Assembly: GCA_017880825.1 (NCBI GenBank) | Contig: JADGRN010000012.1 | Coordinates: 1-16,868, forward strand | Reading direction: 5' to 3' | DNA: 16,868 nucleotides | From: Methylophilaceae bacterium | GTDB lineage: Bacteria > Pseudomonadota > Gammaproteobacteria > Burkholderiales > Methylophilaceae | In this document: positions 1 to 6,385 of the stretch, one piece after another | Layout: each line of letters starts with the position of its first letter | Position numbering within the stretch: the first letter of the stretch is position 1 | Notes under the pieces: model-generated | What the model was told of the DNA's origin: nothing | The model's database searches: none | The model's input: the letters and a program-made list of their open reading frames with translations, nothing else | Program-made: the position numbers and the translations under genes

Positions 1-144
1 AGATATCATTTACCACCAATTTTACCACCATATAACACCGGATTGCAATTAATGACTTAAGATGATATAGGATATAAAAGTTGAATAAAAACCGCTAGTT
101 AATGCGGTTTTTAGGATGTTTTCGGATAGTATTAGATTGTCTAT
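1..144. other. AT-rich gene-free flank next to tRNA-Cys
   Basis: No credible gene is seen on either strand. The stretch is clearly more AT-rich than the rest of the window. It holds a 9-base direct repeat (TTACCACCA at 10-18 and 22-30, period 12) and the hairpin at 87-112. It lies just beyond the 3' end of tRNA-Cys, a usual position for integrated elements, and directly repeated arm-type motifs occur near integrase genes. That it marks an element boundary is inference only: no integrase and no second copy of a tRNA end is visible. Confidence 0.4.
87..112 (-). terminator. Rho-independent terminator after tRNA-Cys
   Basis: A perfect 9-bp inverted repeat, AAAAACCGC (87-95) and GCGGTTTTT (104-112), encloses an 8-base loop. 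The run of T on the outgoing side fits intrinsic termination, and the symmetrical A/T runs make it potentially bidirectional. It lies 32 bases past the CCA end of tRNA-Cys, so it probably ends the leftward tRNA transcript. Confidence 0.7.
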
Positions 145-218
145 TGGAGGCGGGAGTCGGAATCGAACCGGCGTCCACGGCTTTGCAGGCCGCTGCATAA
201 CCACTCTGCCATCCCGCC
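145..218 (-). tRNA. tRNA-Cys (anticodon GCA)
   Basis: A 74-nt tRNA on the minus strand with the CCA end encoded (complement of 145-147). The acceptor stem GGCGGGA/TCCCGCC is perfect and the discriminator is U, as expected for tRNA-Cys. The anticodon loop CTGCAAA sits on a stem with one G-U wobble, and the anticodon is GCA (184-186). The T-arm GCCGG-loop-CCGAC carries one C-A mismatch. It follows tRNA-Gly, the same order as the Escherichia coli pgsA-glyW-cysT-leuZ region, but no tRNA-Leu follows inside the window. Confidence 0.95.
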
Positions 219-257
219 TTAAGGGTGCAACTGGCTTAAAACTCAGACTTTAAAACT

Positions 258-289
258 AAAACGGGGAAGGCAGATGCCTTCCCCGTTTT
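258..289 (-). terminator. Long hairpin between tRNA-Gly and tRNA-Cys
   Basis: A perfect 14-bp inverted repeat (258-271 with 276-289; arm AAAACGGGGAAGGC) has a 4-base loop. On the minus strand it ends in a T-rich tail, so it has the form of an intrinsic terminator just after tRNA-Gly. Because tRNA-Cys lies beyond it with no clear promoter of its own, it may end only part of the transcripts, or act as a processing hairpin. Confidence 0.75.
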
Positions 290-296
290 TCAATGC

Positions 297-372
297 TGGA
301 GCGGGAAACGAGGCTCGAACTCGCGACCTCAACCTTGGCAAGGTTGCGCTCTACCAGCTGAGCTATTCCCGC
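297..372 (-). tRNA. tRNA-Gly (anticodon GCC)
   Basis: A 76-nt tRNA on the minus strand with encoded CCA (complement of 297-299). The acceptor GCGGGAA/TTCCCGC, D-stem GCTC/GAGC, anticodon stem CAACC/GGTTG and T-stem GCGAG/CTCGT all pair, the last with one G-U. The anticodon GCC lies at 337-339. It sits 57 bases downstream of pgsA on the same strand and has its own strong promoter at 386-413. Confidence 0.97.
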
Positions 373-385
373 TTAGGAAGGCAGC

Positions 386-413
386 ATTTTAGCGATTTTG
401 GGCTTTGTGTCAA
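386..413 (-). promoter_or_regulatory. Sigma-70 promoter for tRNA-Gly
   Basis: On the minus strand there is a perfect -35 TTGACA (408-413), a 16-base spacer and a -10 TAAAAT (386-391). The bases after the -10 read GCTGCC, a GC-rich discriminator of the kind found at stable-RNA promoters under stringent control. The expected start, near 379, is a few bases before the mature tRNA-Gly 5' end at 372. The promoter begins just past the pgsA stop codon, so the tRNAs need not depend on the upstream protein operon. Confidence 0.75.
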
Positions 414-429
414 GGCTGAAACAACGCAC

Positions 430-1014
430 CTAGCGCTGGCTCATGCGCGGCCAAGCGGCCTTCAGGTAGTAAGCCATTGACAGTAATGTCAAAAACGCAG
501 CTGCATCAATCAATACCTTGCCTATCAGTTTCACATCCAATTGACCGATTGGGTCGTAATACAGAAGAAACAGGATCGCCGTCATTTGCAATACAGTCTT
601 GACTTTGCCCAGCATGGCAACCGCCACACTGCCGCCCTCCCCGATGCCGGCCATCCACTCCCGTAGCGCGCTGATGGCGATTTCGCGACCTATGATAATC
701 AGCGCAATAATGGCGCCGACACGCCCGAACTCGACCAGCACAATCAGGGCCGCCGCGACCATCAGCTTATCCGCCACCGGGTCAAGAAAAGCGCCAAAAG
801 CCGAAGTCTGGTCAAGCACACGTGCCAGGTAGCCATCCAGCCAGTCGGTGATGGCGGCGAGCGCAAACACCAGTGTCGCCGAGAGGTTGACCCAATGCAC
901 AGGAATGACGCCTTTCGGCAGATAAAAGATACCGACGAATACCGGAATCAACACAATCCGCAGCATGGTGAGTGAGTTCGGGACATTCCACAGCCGATTT
1001 TTGCTAGACAACAA
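430..1014 (-). CDS. pgsA: CDP-diacylglycerol--glycerol-3-phosphate 3-phosphatidyltransferase
   Basis: Makes phosphatidylglycerol phosphate from CDP-diacylglycerol and glycerol 3-phosphate in the inner membrane, the committed step to phosphatidylglycerol and cardiolipin. The CDP-alcohol phosphotransferase signature is complete: D57, D60-G61, A64-R65, G74, D78 and D82 in the 194-residue reading, and several hydrophobic membrane segments follow. The N-terminal WNVPNSLTMLR is typical of PgsA, so the start must lie upstream of it. The only starts there are TTG codons at 1014 or 1011; 1014 is immediately adjacent to the uvrC TAA, which suggests coupling. The uvrC-pgsA-tRNA-Gly-tRNA-Cys order matches E. 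coli and relatives. Confidence 0.93.
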   Translation of the reverse strand: MLSSKNRLWNVPNSLTMLRIVLIPVFVGIFYLPKGVIPVHWVNLSATLVFALAAITDWLDGYLARVLDQTSAFGAFLDPVADKLMVAAALIVLVEFGRVGAIIALIIIGREIAISALREWMAGIGEGGSVAVAMLGKVKTVLQMTAILFLLYYDPIGQLDVKLIGKVLIDAAAFLTLLSMAYYLKAAWPRMSQR

Positions 1015-2814
1015 TTAGTGCAACTCCTGATAAATTTTTTCGGCCAAGCCCGGGCTGATGCCTTCCACCTGCGCCAGCTCACCCACGCTGGCATTGCGCA
1101 CGCCATGCAGCCCGCCAAAACGCGTGAGCAGCTTTTGCCGGCGCTTGGCACCGATACCGCCGATATCCTCCAGCGATGAGTGCAACCGTGCCTTGGCGCG
1201 CCGCCCGCGATGGCCGGCGATGGCAAAGCGATGCGCCTCATCGCGAATCTGCTGCAGCAAATGCAGCCCGGGATTGTCTTTGTTGAGGCTCACCGGTGCT
1301 TCACGGTCGGGGAAAAATAACTGCTCCAGACCTGGTTTGCGTTGCTCGCCCTTGGCTATCCCTACCAGAAGAATATCAGGCAATCCGACTTCGCGCATGA
1401 CTTCAACCGCGATACCGAGCTGACCCTTGCCGCCGTCGATAAATACCAGGTCGGGCAGTTTACCCTCTCCGGCAGCCACCTTCTTGTAACGCCGTGTCAG
1501 TGCGTCGCGCATGGCGGCGTAATCATCCCCCGGCGTGATGCCGCTAATGTTGTAGCGGCGGTACTCGGAATTCTGCAGCGCGCCTTTGTCGAACACCACA
1601 CACGATGCCACCGTGGCCTCGCCCATGGTATGGCTGATATCAAAACATTCGATACGCTCGGTGCTGTCGGCCAAATCCAGCGCCTCACGCAATGCGATCA
1701 GCCTGCCCTGCTGATTGGCCTGTTGCGCTGCGCGCTGGCCTAGAGCCAGCTCGGCGTTGGTTTGCGCCATCTTCATCCATACGCGCTTGTCGCCGGTCGG
1801 ATTGGTATTGATGCGTATGCGGCGCCCGGCCTGCTCAGTGAGAACCTGCTCCAGCTCCGCTGTTTCGATTTTCGCGCCGACAATGATCAACGACGGCACC
1901 GCCTGTGCCAGGTAATGCTGCTCCAGAAAGGCCTGCAAAGTGGTTGCCATATCGCATCCGTCGGCGTTCCTGGGGAAAAAGCTTTTATCGCCGAGGTGGC
2001 GCCCGCCACGGATCATCACCAGATTCACGCAATGCTGCCCGCCCTGCTCTGCGCAGGCAATCACATCGGCATCGCTTACGCGGAAATCGCTGACAAACTG
2101 CCGCGCCTGCACTTGCCGCAGGCTCTGCATGCGGTCGCGGTACAGCGCCGCCATTTCATAGTCCTGGTTCGCGGCCGCTTCCGTCATTTTCTGGCTGAGC
2201 TCATCCAGCACCTGCTGCTCGCGTCCTTGCAGAAACATGGTGGCATGGCTGACATCGCGCCGGTAGTCATCCGGCGCAATGTAGCCCACGCAGGGCGCGG
2301 TACAACGCTCAATCTGGTATAGCAAACAGGGCCGTGTACGGTTGGCGAATACCGTGTTCTCGCAGGTGCGCAACCGGAATACCTTTTGCAACAACTGAAT
2401 GCTCTCGCGCACCGCCACCGAATTGGGAAAAGGGCCGAAATACTCACATCCCTTGCGCTGTGTGCCACGGTGAAACGCCATGCGCGGAAACGGGTCGCCG
2501 GTTAATGCGATGTAGGGATAGGACTTGTCATCGCGGAACAGCACGTTGTAACGCGGCATCAAGCTCTTGATCAGGTTGTTTTCCAGCAGCAGTGCTTCTG
2601 CCTCGGAATGCGTCACGGTGGTCTCGATGCGCACAACGTTTGACACCATCATGCGCGTACGTGGGCTAGGCAAATTCTTCAGAAAGTAGGATGACACCCG
2701 CTTTTTGAGTTCCTTTGCCTTGCCGACGTAAATCACCTCATCCTGCGCGTTGATCATGCGATAGACGCCGGGCAGGTTGGGCAGACTCTTCAGGATGGGT
2801 TTAGGGTCGAACAT
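1015..2814 (-). CDS. uvrC: UvrABC excinuclease subunit C
   Basis: Dual-incision nuclease of nucleotide excision repair, acting with UvrA and UvrB at bulky DNA damage. At 599 residues it is close to family length. The N-terminal GIY-YIG domain (about 14-92) shows GVY and VIYVGKAK. Cysteines C151, C163, C171 and C175 match the spacing of the four cysteines reported to bind a [4Fe-4S] cluster in E. coli UvrC. A UVR motif lies near 200-235, the RNase H-like endonuclease domain ([16 protein letters not shown]) is in the C-terminal half, and helix-hairpin-helix motifs end the protein. The start is ATG, 12 bases after the tautomerase stop. Confidence 0.97.
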   Translation of the reverse strand: MFDPKPILKSLPNLPGVYRMINAQDEVIYVGKAKELKKRVSSYFLKNLPSPRTRMMVSNVVRIETTVTHSEAEALLLENNLIKSLMPRYNVLFRDDKSYPYIALTGDPFPRMAFHRGTQRKGCEYFGPFPNSVAVRESIQLLQKVFRLRTCENTVFANRTRPCLLYQIERCTAPCVGYIAPDDYRRDVSHATMFLQGREQQVLDELSQKMTEAAANQDYEMAALYRDRMQSLRQVQARQFVSDFRVSDADVIACAEQGGQHCVNLVMIRGGRHLGDKSFFPRNADGCDMATTLQAFLEQHYLAQAVPSLIIVGAKIETAELEQVLTEQAGRRIRINTNPTGDKRVWMKMAQTNAELALGQRAAQQANQQGRLIALREALDLADSTERIECFDISHTMGEATVASCVVFDKGALQNSEYRRYNISGITPGDDYAAMRDALTRRYKKVAAGEGKLPDLVFIDGGKGQLGIAVEVMREVGLPDILLVGIAKGEQRKPGLEQLFFPDREAPVSLNKDNPGLHLLQQIRDEAHRFAIAGHRGRRAKARLHSSLEDIGGIGAKRRQKLLTRFGGLHGVRNASVGELAQVEGISPGLAEKIYQELH

Positions 2815-2826
2815 CCGTATAAGCTT

Positions 2827-3009
2827 TTAACCGCTCAATAGCTTGCCTGCAATCGCCCAGTCTTCCATCTCCACTTCATCAAAGGTAATGTAGGTATAGG
2901 ACTTGGGCTTGTGCGCGATACGCTCCAGGGTGTCGGTGATTTCCTCGGCGATTTTCTGCTTCTGCTCGTGGGTCAGGCTTCCTGCAATTTTCAGATTAAC
3001 GTAAGGCAT
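2827..3009 (-). CDS. 4-oxalocrotonate tautomerase family protein
   Basis: A 60-residue tautomerase of the 4-OT/MIF superfamily. The sequence begins MPYVNLKIAG, so removal of Met exposes Pro1, the catalytic base of this family. The beta-alpha-beta layout and length are those of the small homohexameric or dimeric members. A strong Shine-Dalgarno (AAGGAG, 6 bases before ATG) fixes the start. It lies between the REP pair and uvrC with a 12-base gap, so it is probably co-transcribed. There is no aromatic-degradation gene nearby, so the natural substrate is unknown. Confidence 0.85.
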   Translation of the reverse strand: MPYVNLKIAGSLTHEQKQKIAEEITDTLERIAHKPKSYTYITFDEVEMEDWAIAGKLLSG

Positions 3010-3024
3010 GTTGATCTCCTTGTC

Positions 3025-3048
3025 GTAGGGGTGCGATTCATCGCGCCC
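3025..3048 (+). repeat. REP-like palindromic unit 1 (GTAG head)
   Basis: A 24-base unit beginning GTAGGGG and folding through GCGAT-TC-ATCGC into a hairpin. It is the inverted partner of the unit at 3066-3090, and about 19-20 of 24 positions agree, with the differences being mainly transitions. The GTAG tetranucleotide followed by a hairpin is the layout of REP sequences recognised by RAYT (TnpA-REP) transposases. No such transposase is in the window. Confidence 0.65.
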
Positions 3049-3065
3049 TATTTTAATGGCATGAA

Positions 3066-3090
3066 GGGACGTGATAAATCACGCCCCTAC
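3066..3090 (-). repeat. REP-like palindromic unit 2 (GTAG head, inverted)
   Basis: On the minus strand this unit starts GTAGGGGCGTGATT and closes with ATCACGTCCC, with the inner dyad CGTGAT/ATCACG. Together with unit 1 it makes a head-outward inverted pair 17 bases apart, like a BIME of two REPs. The last codons and the stop of the upstream uracil-DNA glycosylase gene are read out of it. Confidence 0.65.
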
Positions 3091-3714
3091 GTTCTCTTTG
3101 GCAATTAATTCAAACACCTGGTGGAACATGGTCTCCGTCAGGCGTCTGGTCTGTGTATTGTAGCGGCTGCAATGGTAGCTGTCATACAGCACGCGGCCAT
3201 CTGGCAGCGCATGGCGTGCGGCATGGCCGAATTTATAGCCGCCCAGCTTCAGGTTAAGCGCTTTCAGCACCGCCTGATGCGCCACATTACCTAATGCAAG
3301 TATGACCGTAGCGCTTGGTAATGCTGCCAGCTCGGCTGCCAGGTAAGCATTGCAGGTATTGATTTCCGCGCCGGTTGGCTTGTTTTCCGGCGGCAAACAC
3401 TTCACCGCATTGGTAATGCGACAGCCGGTAAGGTTCAGGCCGTCATCGGCCGAGACCGACTGCGCCGCGTTGGCATAACCATAACGATGCAGGGTGTCAT
3501 ACAGCAGCACGCCGGCATAGTCGCCCGTGAATGGGCGTCCGCTGCGGTTGGCGCCGTGCATGCCCGGCGCCAAGCCCACAATCAGCAAGCGCGGCGCACT
3601 ATCGCCAAAGGCTGGAACCGGCTTGGCGTAGTAGGTGGGATATTGAGTTTTGACCTGGTCAAGAAACCCGGCCAGCCGATCACAGCGGCGGCAACTGCTG
3701 TCAAATTGTTGCAT
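3079..3714 (-). CDS. Type 5 uracil-DNA glycosylase (UDGb-like)
   Basis: Removes uracil, and in characterised relatives other deaminated bases, from DNA to start base excision repair. The 211-residue protein has the family 5 motif GLAPGMHGANRSGRPFTGD (47-65) and a C-terminal SYHCSRYNTQTRRLT motif. Cysteines C8, C11, C106 and C121 have the spacing used for the [4Fe-4S] cluster of family 4/5 glycosylases. The ATG overlaps the stop of the metal exporter by one base (TGATG). The C-terminal V-G-A and stop are encoded by the REP unit, so the native tail may have been altered by that insertion. The motif C Pro is replaced by Cys (SYHC for the usual SYHP). Confidence 0.88.
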   Translation of the reverse strand: MQQFDSSCRRCDRLAGFLDQVKTQYPTYYAKPVPAFGDSAPRLLIVGLAPGMHGANRSGRPFTGDYAGVLLYDTLHRYGYANAAQSVSADDGLNLTGCRITNAVKCLPPENKPTGAEINTCNAYLAAELAALPSATVILALGNVAHQAVLKALNLKLGGYKFGHAARHALPDGRVLYDSYHCSRYNTQTRRLTETMFHQVFELIAKENVGA

Positions 3715-4673
3715 CAGGCTTTCTTTTTTGTTCGCCCGCTATTCCGGTGCCATGCAATCTGGCTGCTTTGCAGCGCGGCGGGTATCTCCGGCTGCAAGGT
3801 CACGTGGTTAATGGCGAAGCGCTCATGCAGCATCTCGCGCATCGCGGGCAGTACGCGCTGCCAGGCCTCCATGTCCTGCAATACCACATGCGCAGAAAGT
3901 GCGACCACGCTGGAAGACAAGGTCCAGATATGTACGTCATGCACCTCGCGTACTTCAGCCACTTCACCCATGGCACGGCCTACCAAGCGCAGATCAAGAT
4001 GGTGCGGCACGCCTTCCATCAGCACATGCAGCACCTCGCGCAACAGGTTGAGCGTGGAGAACAGAATCAGCGCCGAGATGAACAAGGACAAAATCGGGTC
4101 TATCGGCAGCCAGCCGGTGAAGTAAATGACCGCGCCGGCAATCAAAGCAGCCACCGAGCCCAGGAGATCGCCGAGCACATGCAGCAGTGCGGCGCGGCTA
4201 TTGAGGTTTTGTTGATCATGCCCCAGACGCCAGGCCACAATCAGGTTCACCATCAAGCCCAGCAAGGCGATCAGCATCACTTGCGCGCCCTGCACCGGCT
4301 GTGGAGCATGCAAGCGCTGTATGGCTTGCACGGTTATCGCCGTGACCACAGCCAGCATCAGCAAGCCATTCACCAGCGCCACGATGATTTCGGCACGCAT
4401 CAGGCCGTAGCTGTGCTTGACGGAGGGCGGTTTACGCGCCATCCAGGCAGCCAGCCAAGCCAGGCCCAAGGCCGCAGAATCCGAAAACATATGCCCGGCA
4501 TCCCCCAGCAGCGCCAGGGAACCGGTGTACCAGCCGCCCGCGGCTTCGACCAGGGCAAACCCCAGAGTTAATAACAGCGGCCACAGCAATGCATTACCGC
4601 TGCCGTGATGATGATGTTCATGATGCGAGTGCTCATGTTGGCTGTGATGGTACTGATAGTTTGCTTGGCTCAT
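3714..4673 (-). CDS. Cation diffusion facilitator, CzcD/ZitB-like metal exporter
   Basis: Inner-membrane proton antiporter for divalent metals, probably Zn2+, Co2+ or Cd2+. The 319-residue protein opens with a His-rich cytoplasmic tail (10 or more His within residues 9-23). Six hydrophobic segments follow. The metal-site pairs of the CDF family are visible: H61-x3-D65 in segment 2 and H165-x3-D169 in segment 5. A soluble C-terminal domain of about 100 residues completes it. The H/D pairs favour zinc over manganese or iron, but this is inference. It is the first gene of the leftward block and overlaps the glycosylase gene by one base. Confidence 0.9.
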   Translation of the reverse strand: MSQANYQYHHSQHEHSHHEHHHHGSGNALLWPLLLTLGFALVEAAGGWYTGSLALLGDAGHMFSDSAALGLAWLAAWMARKPPSVKHSYGLMRAEIIVALVNGLLMLAVVTAITVQAIQRLHAPQPVQGAQVMLIALLGLMVNLIVAWRLGHDQQNLNSRAALLHVLGDLLGSVAALIAGAVIYFTGWLPIDPILSLFISALILFSTLNLLREVLHVLMEGVPHHLDLRLVGRAMGEVAEVREVHDVHIWTLSSSVVALSAHVVLQDMEAWQRVLPAMREMLHERFAINHVTLQPEIPAALQSSQIAWHRNSGRTKKKA

Positions 4674-4761
4674 AAGTACGCAATGCTAGCCTATCAGCCA
4701 TAAAAAAGCAGGTCCGGCATCGACTTTTTTAGCATGCAAAAACCGCGAGGCAACATCCCGC

Positions 4762-4767
4762 TATAAT
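4762..4767 (+). promoter_or_regulatory. -10 box of the rlmJ promoter
   Basis: A perfect TATAAT, with no convincing -35 at 16-18 bases upstream. The expected start, near 4773-4775, would give rlmJ a leader of only about 26 bases with no clear Shine-Dalgarno. The predicted start coincides with the ATG of a 10-codon reading frame that ends across the rlmJ start codon. Confidence 0.5.
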
Positions 4768-4799
4768 GCCGCCATGATTAAACACACCCTGGCCGCACC

Positions 4800-5660
4800 A
4801 TGCTGAGCTATCGTCACGCCTTTCATGCCGGCAATCACGCCGATGTACTCAAACATTTTGTGCTGATGCAGGTGCTGCAACATGCCACGCAAAAAGATAA
4901 GCCCTTATGGTATATCGATACTCACGCCGGTGCCGGTATGTATGCCCTGGACAAAGGCTACGCCACGCAAAATGCTGAGTATGAAACTGGCCTCGCCCGC
5001 TTGTGGAACCGCACAGATATGCCCGTAACGCTTGCAGACTATGTGGCGCTGCTAAAAAAACTCAATCCCGACAGCCGACTCAAGCGCTATCCCGGTTCAC
5101 CGGGCTTTGCACAAGCGCTGCTGCGGCATGATGACCGCTTACGTTTGTTTGAGCTGCACCCCAATGACTGCAAGCTTCTCAGGCAATTTTTCAAGGAGGC
5201 AGGCCACCCACCATCCAGCCGCAAAGTCATCATAGAAACCGCAGACGGCTTTGCCGGCCTCAAGGCCATACTGCCTCCACCATCGCGCCGCGCAGTGGTG
5301 TTGATCGATCCGCCCTATGAAGAAAAGCAGGATTACCGGCGTGTGCTGGATGCTCTCAAGGACAGCCTGCAACGCTTTGCCACCGGTACTTATATTCTTT
5401 GGTATCCGCTATTACAGCGGCCGGAACCTCGTCAATTGCATGAAAAACTGCAGAAATTGGGCCTGCCAAGTTGGCTTCAAGTCACTCTAAGCGTGCAGAC
5501 GCCGGCGCCAGAAGGCTTTGGCATGCATGGTAGCGGCTTATTTATCGTCAACCCGCCGTGGACGCTGCCTGAAACGCTGGGGGAAGTGATGCCTTATCTG
5601 GTAAACGTACTGGGGCAGGATGCGGGCGCCGGATTCAGTGTTGAGCATAAGATACCTTAA
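4800..5660 (+). CDS. rlmJ: 23S rRNA (adenine2030-N6)-methyltransferase
   Basis: SAM-dependent methylation of A2030 of 23S rRNA. The 286-residue protein has the characteristic N-terminus MLSYRHAFHAGNHADVLKH, the SAM-binding region IDTHAGAGMY (about 39-48) and the catalytic DPPY motif (about 170-173) in IDPPYEEKQDY. Length and order of motifs match E. coli RlmJ. The start is set by the conserved N-terminus, since no good ribosome-binding site precedes it. It is monocistronic and divergent from the metal exporter. Confidence 0.95.
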   Translation: MLSYRHAFHAGNHADVLKHFVLMQVLQHATQKDKPLWYIDTHAGAGMYALDKGYATQNAEYETGLARLWNRTDMPVTLADYVALLKKLNPDSRLKRYPGSPGFAQALLRHDDRLRLFELHPNDCKLLRQFFKEAGHPPSSRKVIIETADGFAGLKAILPPPSRRAVVLIDPPYEEKQDYRRVLDALKDSLQRFATGTYILWYPLLQRPEPRQLHEKLQKLGLPSWLQVTLSVQTPAPEGFGMHGSGLFIVNPPWTLPETLGEVMPYLVNVLGQDAGAGFSVEHKIP

Positions 5661-5965
5661 CTGCATACCTCAATTTCGCGCAAAAGCCGATACCCACCAT
5701 ACCAGCCGGTTATTTTGTATACCAGTCGATACTGATGATACGGTTAACGTTGACCAGCTTTTTGCCTTTTTTGTCCGGCACCGATAAAGCCTGACCCGGC
5801 TTCATTCGGCTATCTTTAGCGGGTACGCCATTCAGTTGGACAGAGAAGTTAAGAGAAGTAATAAATCCGGATATTCACTTTATTCATGAACTCCAGATGC
5901 ACAACGCTGGTCTTATAAGTTATACATGCTAAAACCAGTCAGTTATCTGTAGCGAAGGGGACATC
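5661..5965. other. Intergenic region of 305 bases
   Basis: Separates rlmJ from the exported-protein gene. It holds a likely decayed small leftward gene (5710-5887) and, at its right end, the ribosome-binding site AAGGGG for the gene at 5966. No convincing sigma-70 promoter for that gene and no intrinsic terminator for rlmJ could be picked out by eye. Confidence 0.5.
5710..5887 (-). pseudogene. Possible frameshifted small gene, function unknown
   Basis: Read leftward, one frame gives a protein-like stretch of about 54 residues ending VNVNRIISIDWYTK then TAA at 5710-5712; it includes the segment VQLNGVPAKDSRMKPGQ. It has no good start of its own. An ATG at 5885-5887 opens a different frame (MNKVNIRIYYFS) that stops at 5849-5851. 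Between them, AGAGAAGT (plus-strand) occurs at 5842-5849 and 5852-5859, a 10-base period; removing 10 bases would join the two frames into one 50- to 60-residue protein. This reading is inference. The alternative is a short intact gene with an unusual start, or chance. Confidence 0.35.
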
Positions 5966-6370
5966 ATGAAACAAGTTAAACCATTTGCAATGTTGCTATT
6001 AGTGCTCAGTCTATTGACCAGCGGCGTAGCACTGGCCGATCGTGGACACGGGCATGGTGGACACTGGCATGGTGGCGGTGGCCCACACGTGGGCATCGGG
6101 TTTAATTTTGGCCCTGGATATGGGCCTTATTATCCTTACTACGGTTACCCCTATGGCTATCCGTACTATCCATACTATCCTTACCCGTCAGTTCCACAAT
6201 CACCACCGGTATATATTGAACAAGGCGGCCAAGAGCAAGCGCCTCAGCTATCTGCGCCTCAACAGGATTATTACTGGTACCACTGCAACAAACCTGAAGG
6301 TTATTACCCTTACGTCAAAGAGTGCCCGGAAGGTTGGCAAAAGGTATCGCCGGAGCCTCCAAAACAATAG
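5966..6370 (+). CDS. Exported His/Gly- and Tyr/Pro-rich protein
   Basis: A 134-residue secreted protein of unknown function. A signal peptide (1-24) ends at VALA before DRGHGHGG. The mature part starts with a Gly/His-rich segment (about 25-43), which might bind metal. It continues with a Gly/Tyr/Pro-rich low-complexity stretch (about 47-76, built from PYY, GYP and YYP steps), and ends with a conserved-looking module YWYHCNKPEGYYPYVKECPE (about 102-121) that has two cysteines and could form a disulfide. The ribosome-binding site AAGGGG precedes the ATG. The lipoprotein gene follows 15 bases later, so the two are probably co-expressed in the cell envelope. Confidence 0.8.
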   Translation: MKQVKPFAMLLLVLSLLTSGVALADRGHGHGGHWHGGGGPHVGIGFNFGPGYGPYYPYYGYPYGYPYYPYYPYPSVPQSPPVYIEQGGQEQAPQLSAPQQDYYWYHCNKPEGYYPYVKECPEGWQKVSPEPPKQ

Positions 6371-6385
6371 TAAGGAACATTGACC

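Noticed and set aside
3747..4571. Open frame of 274 codons on the plus strand, rich in His and Gln
   Set aside because: Antisense to the CDF exporter; composition follows from the complementary strand.
4701..4731. TAAAAAAG and CTTTTTTA inverted repeat upstream of rlmJ
   Set aside because: An AT-only 8-bp stem with a 15-base loop is too weak for a terminator or operator.
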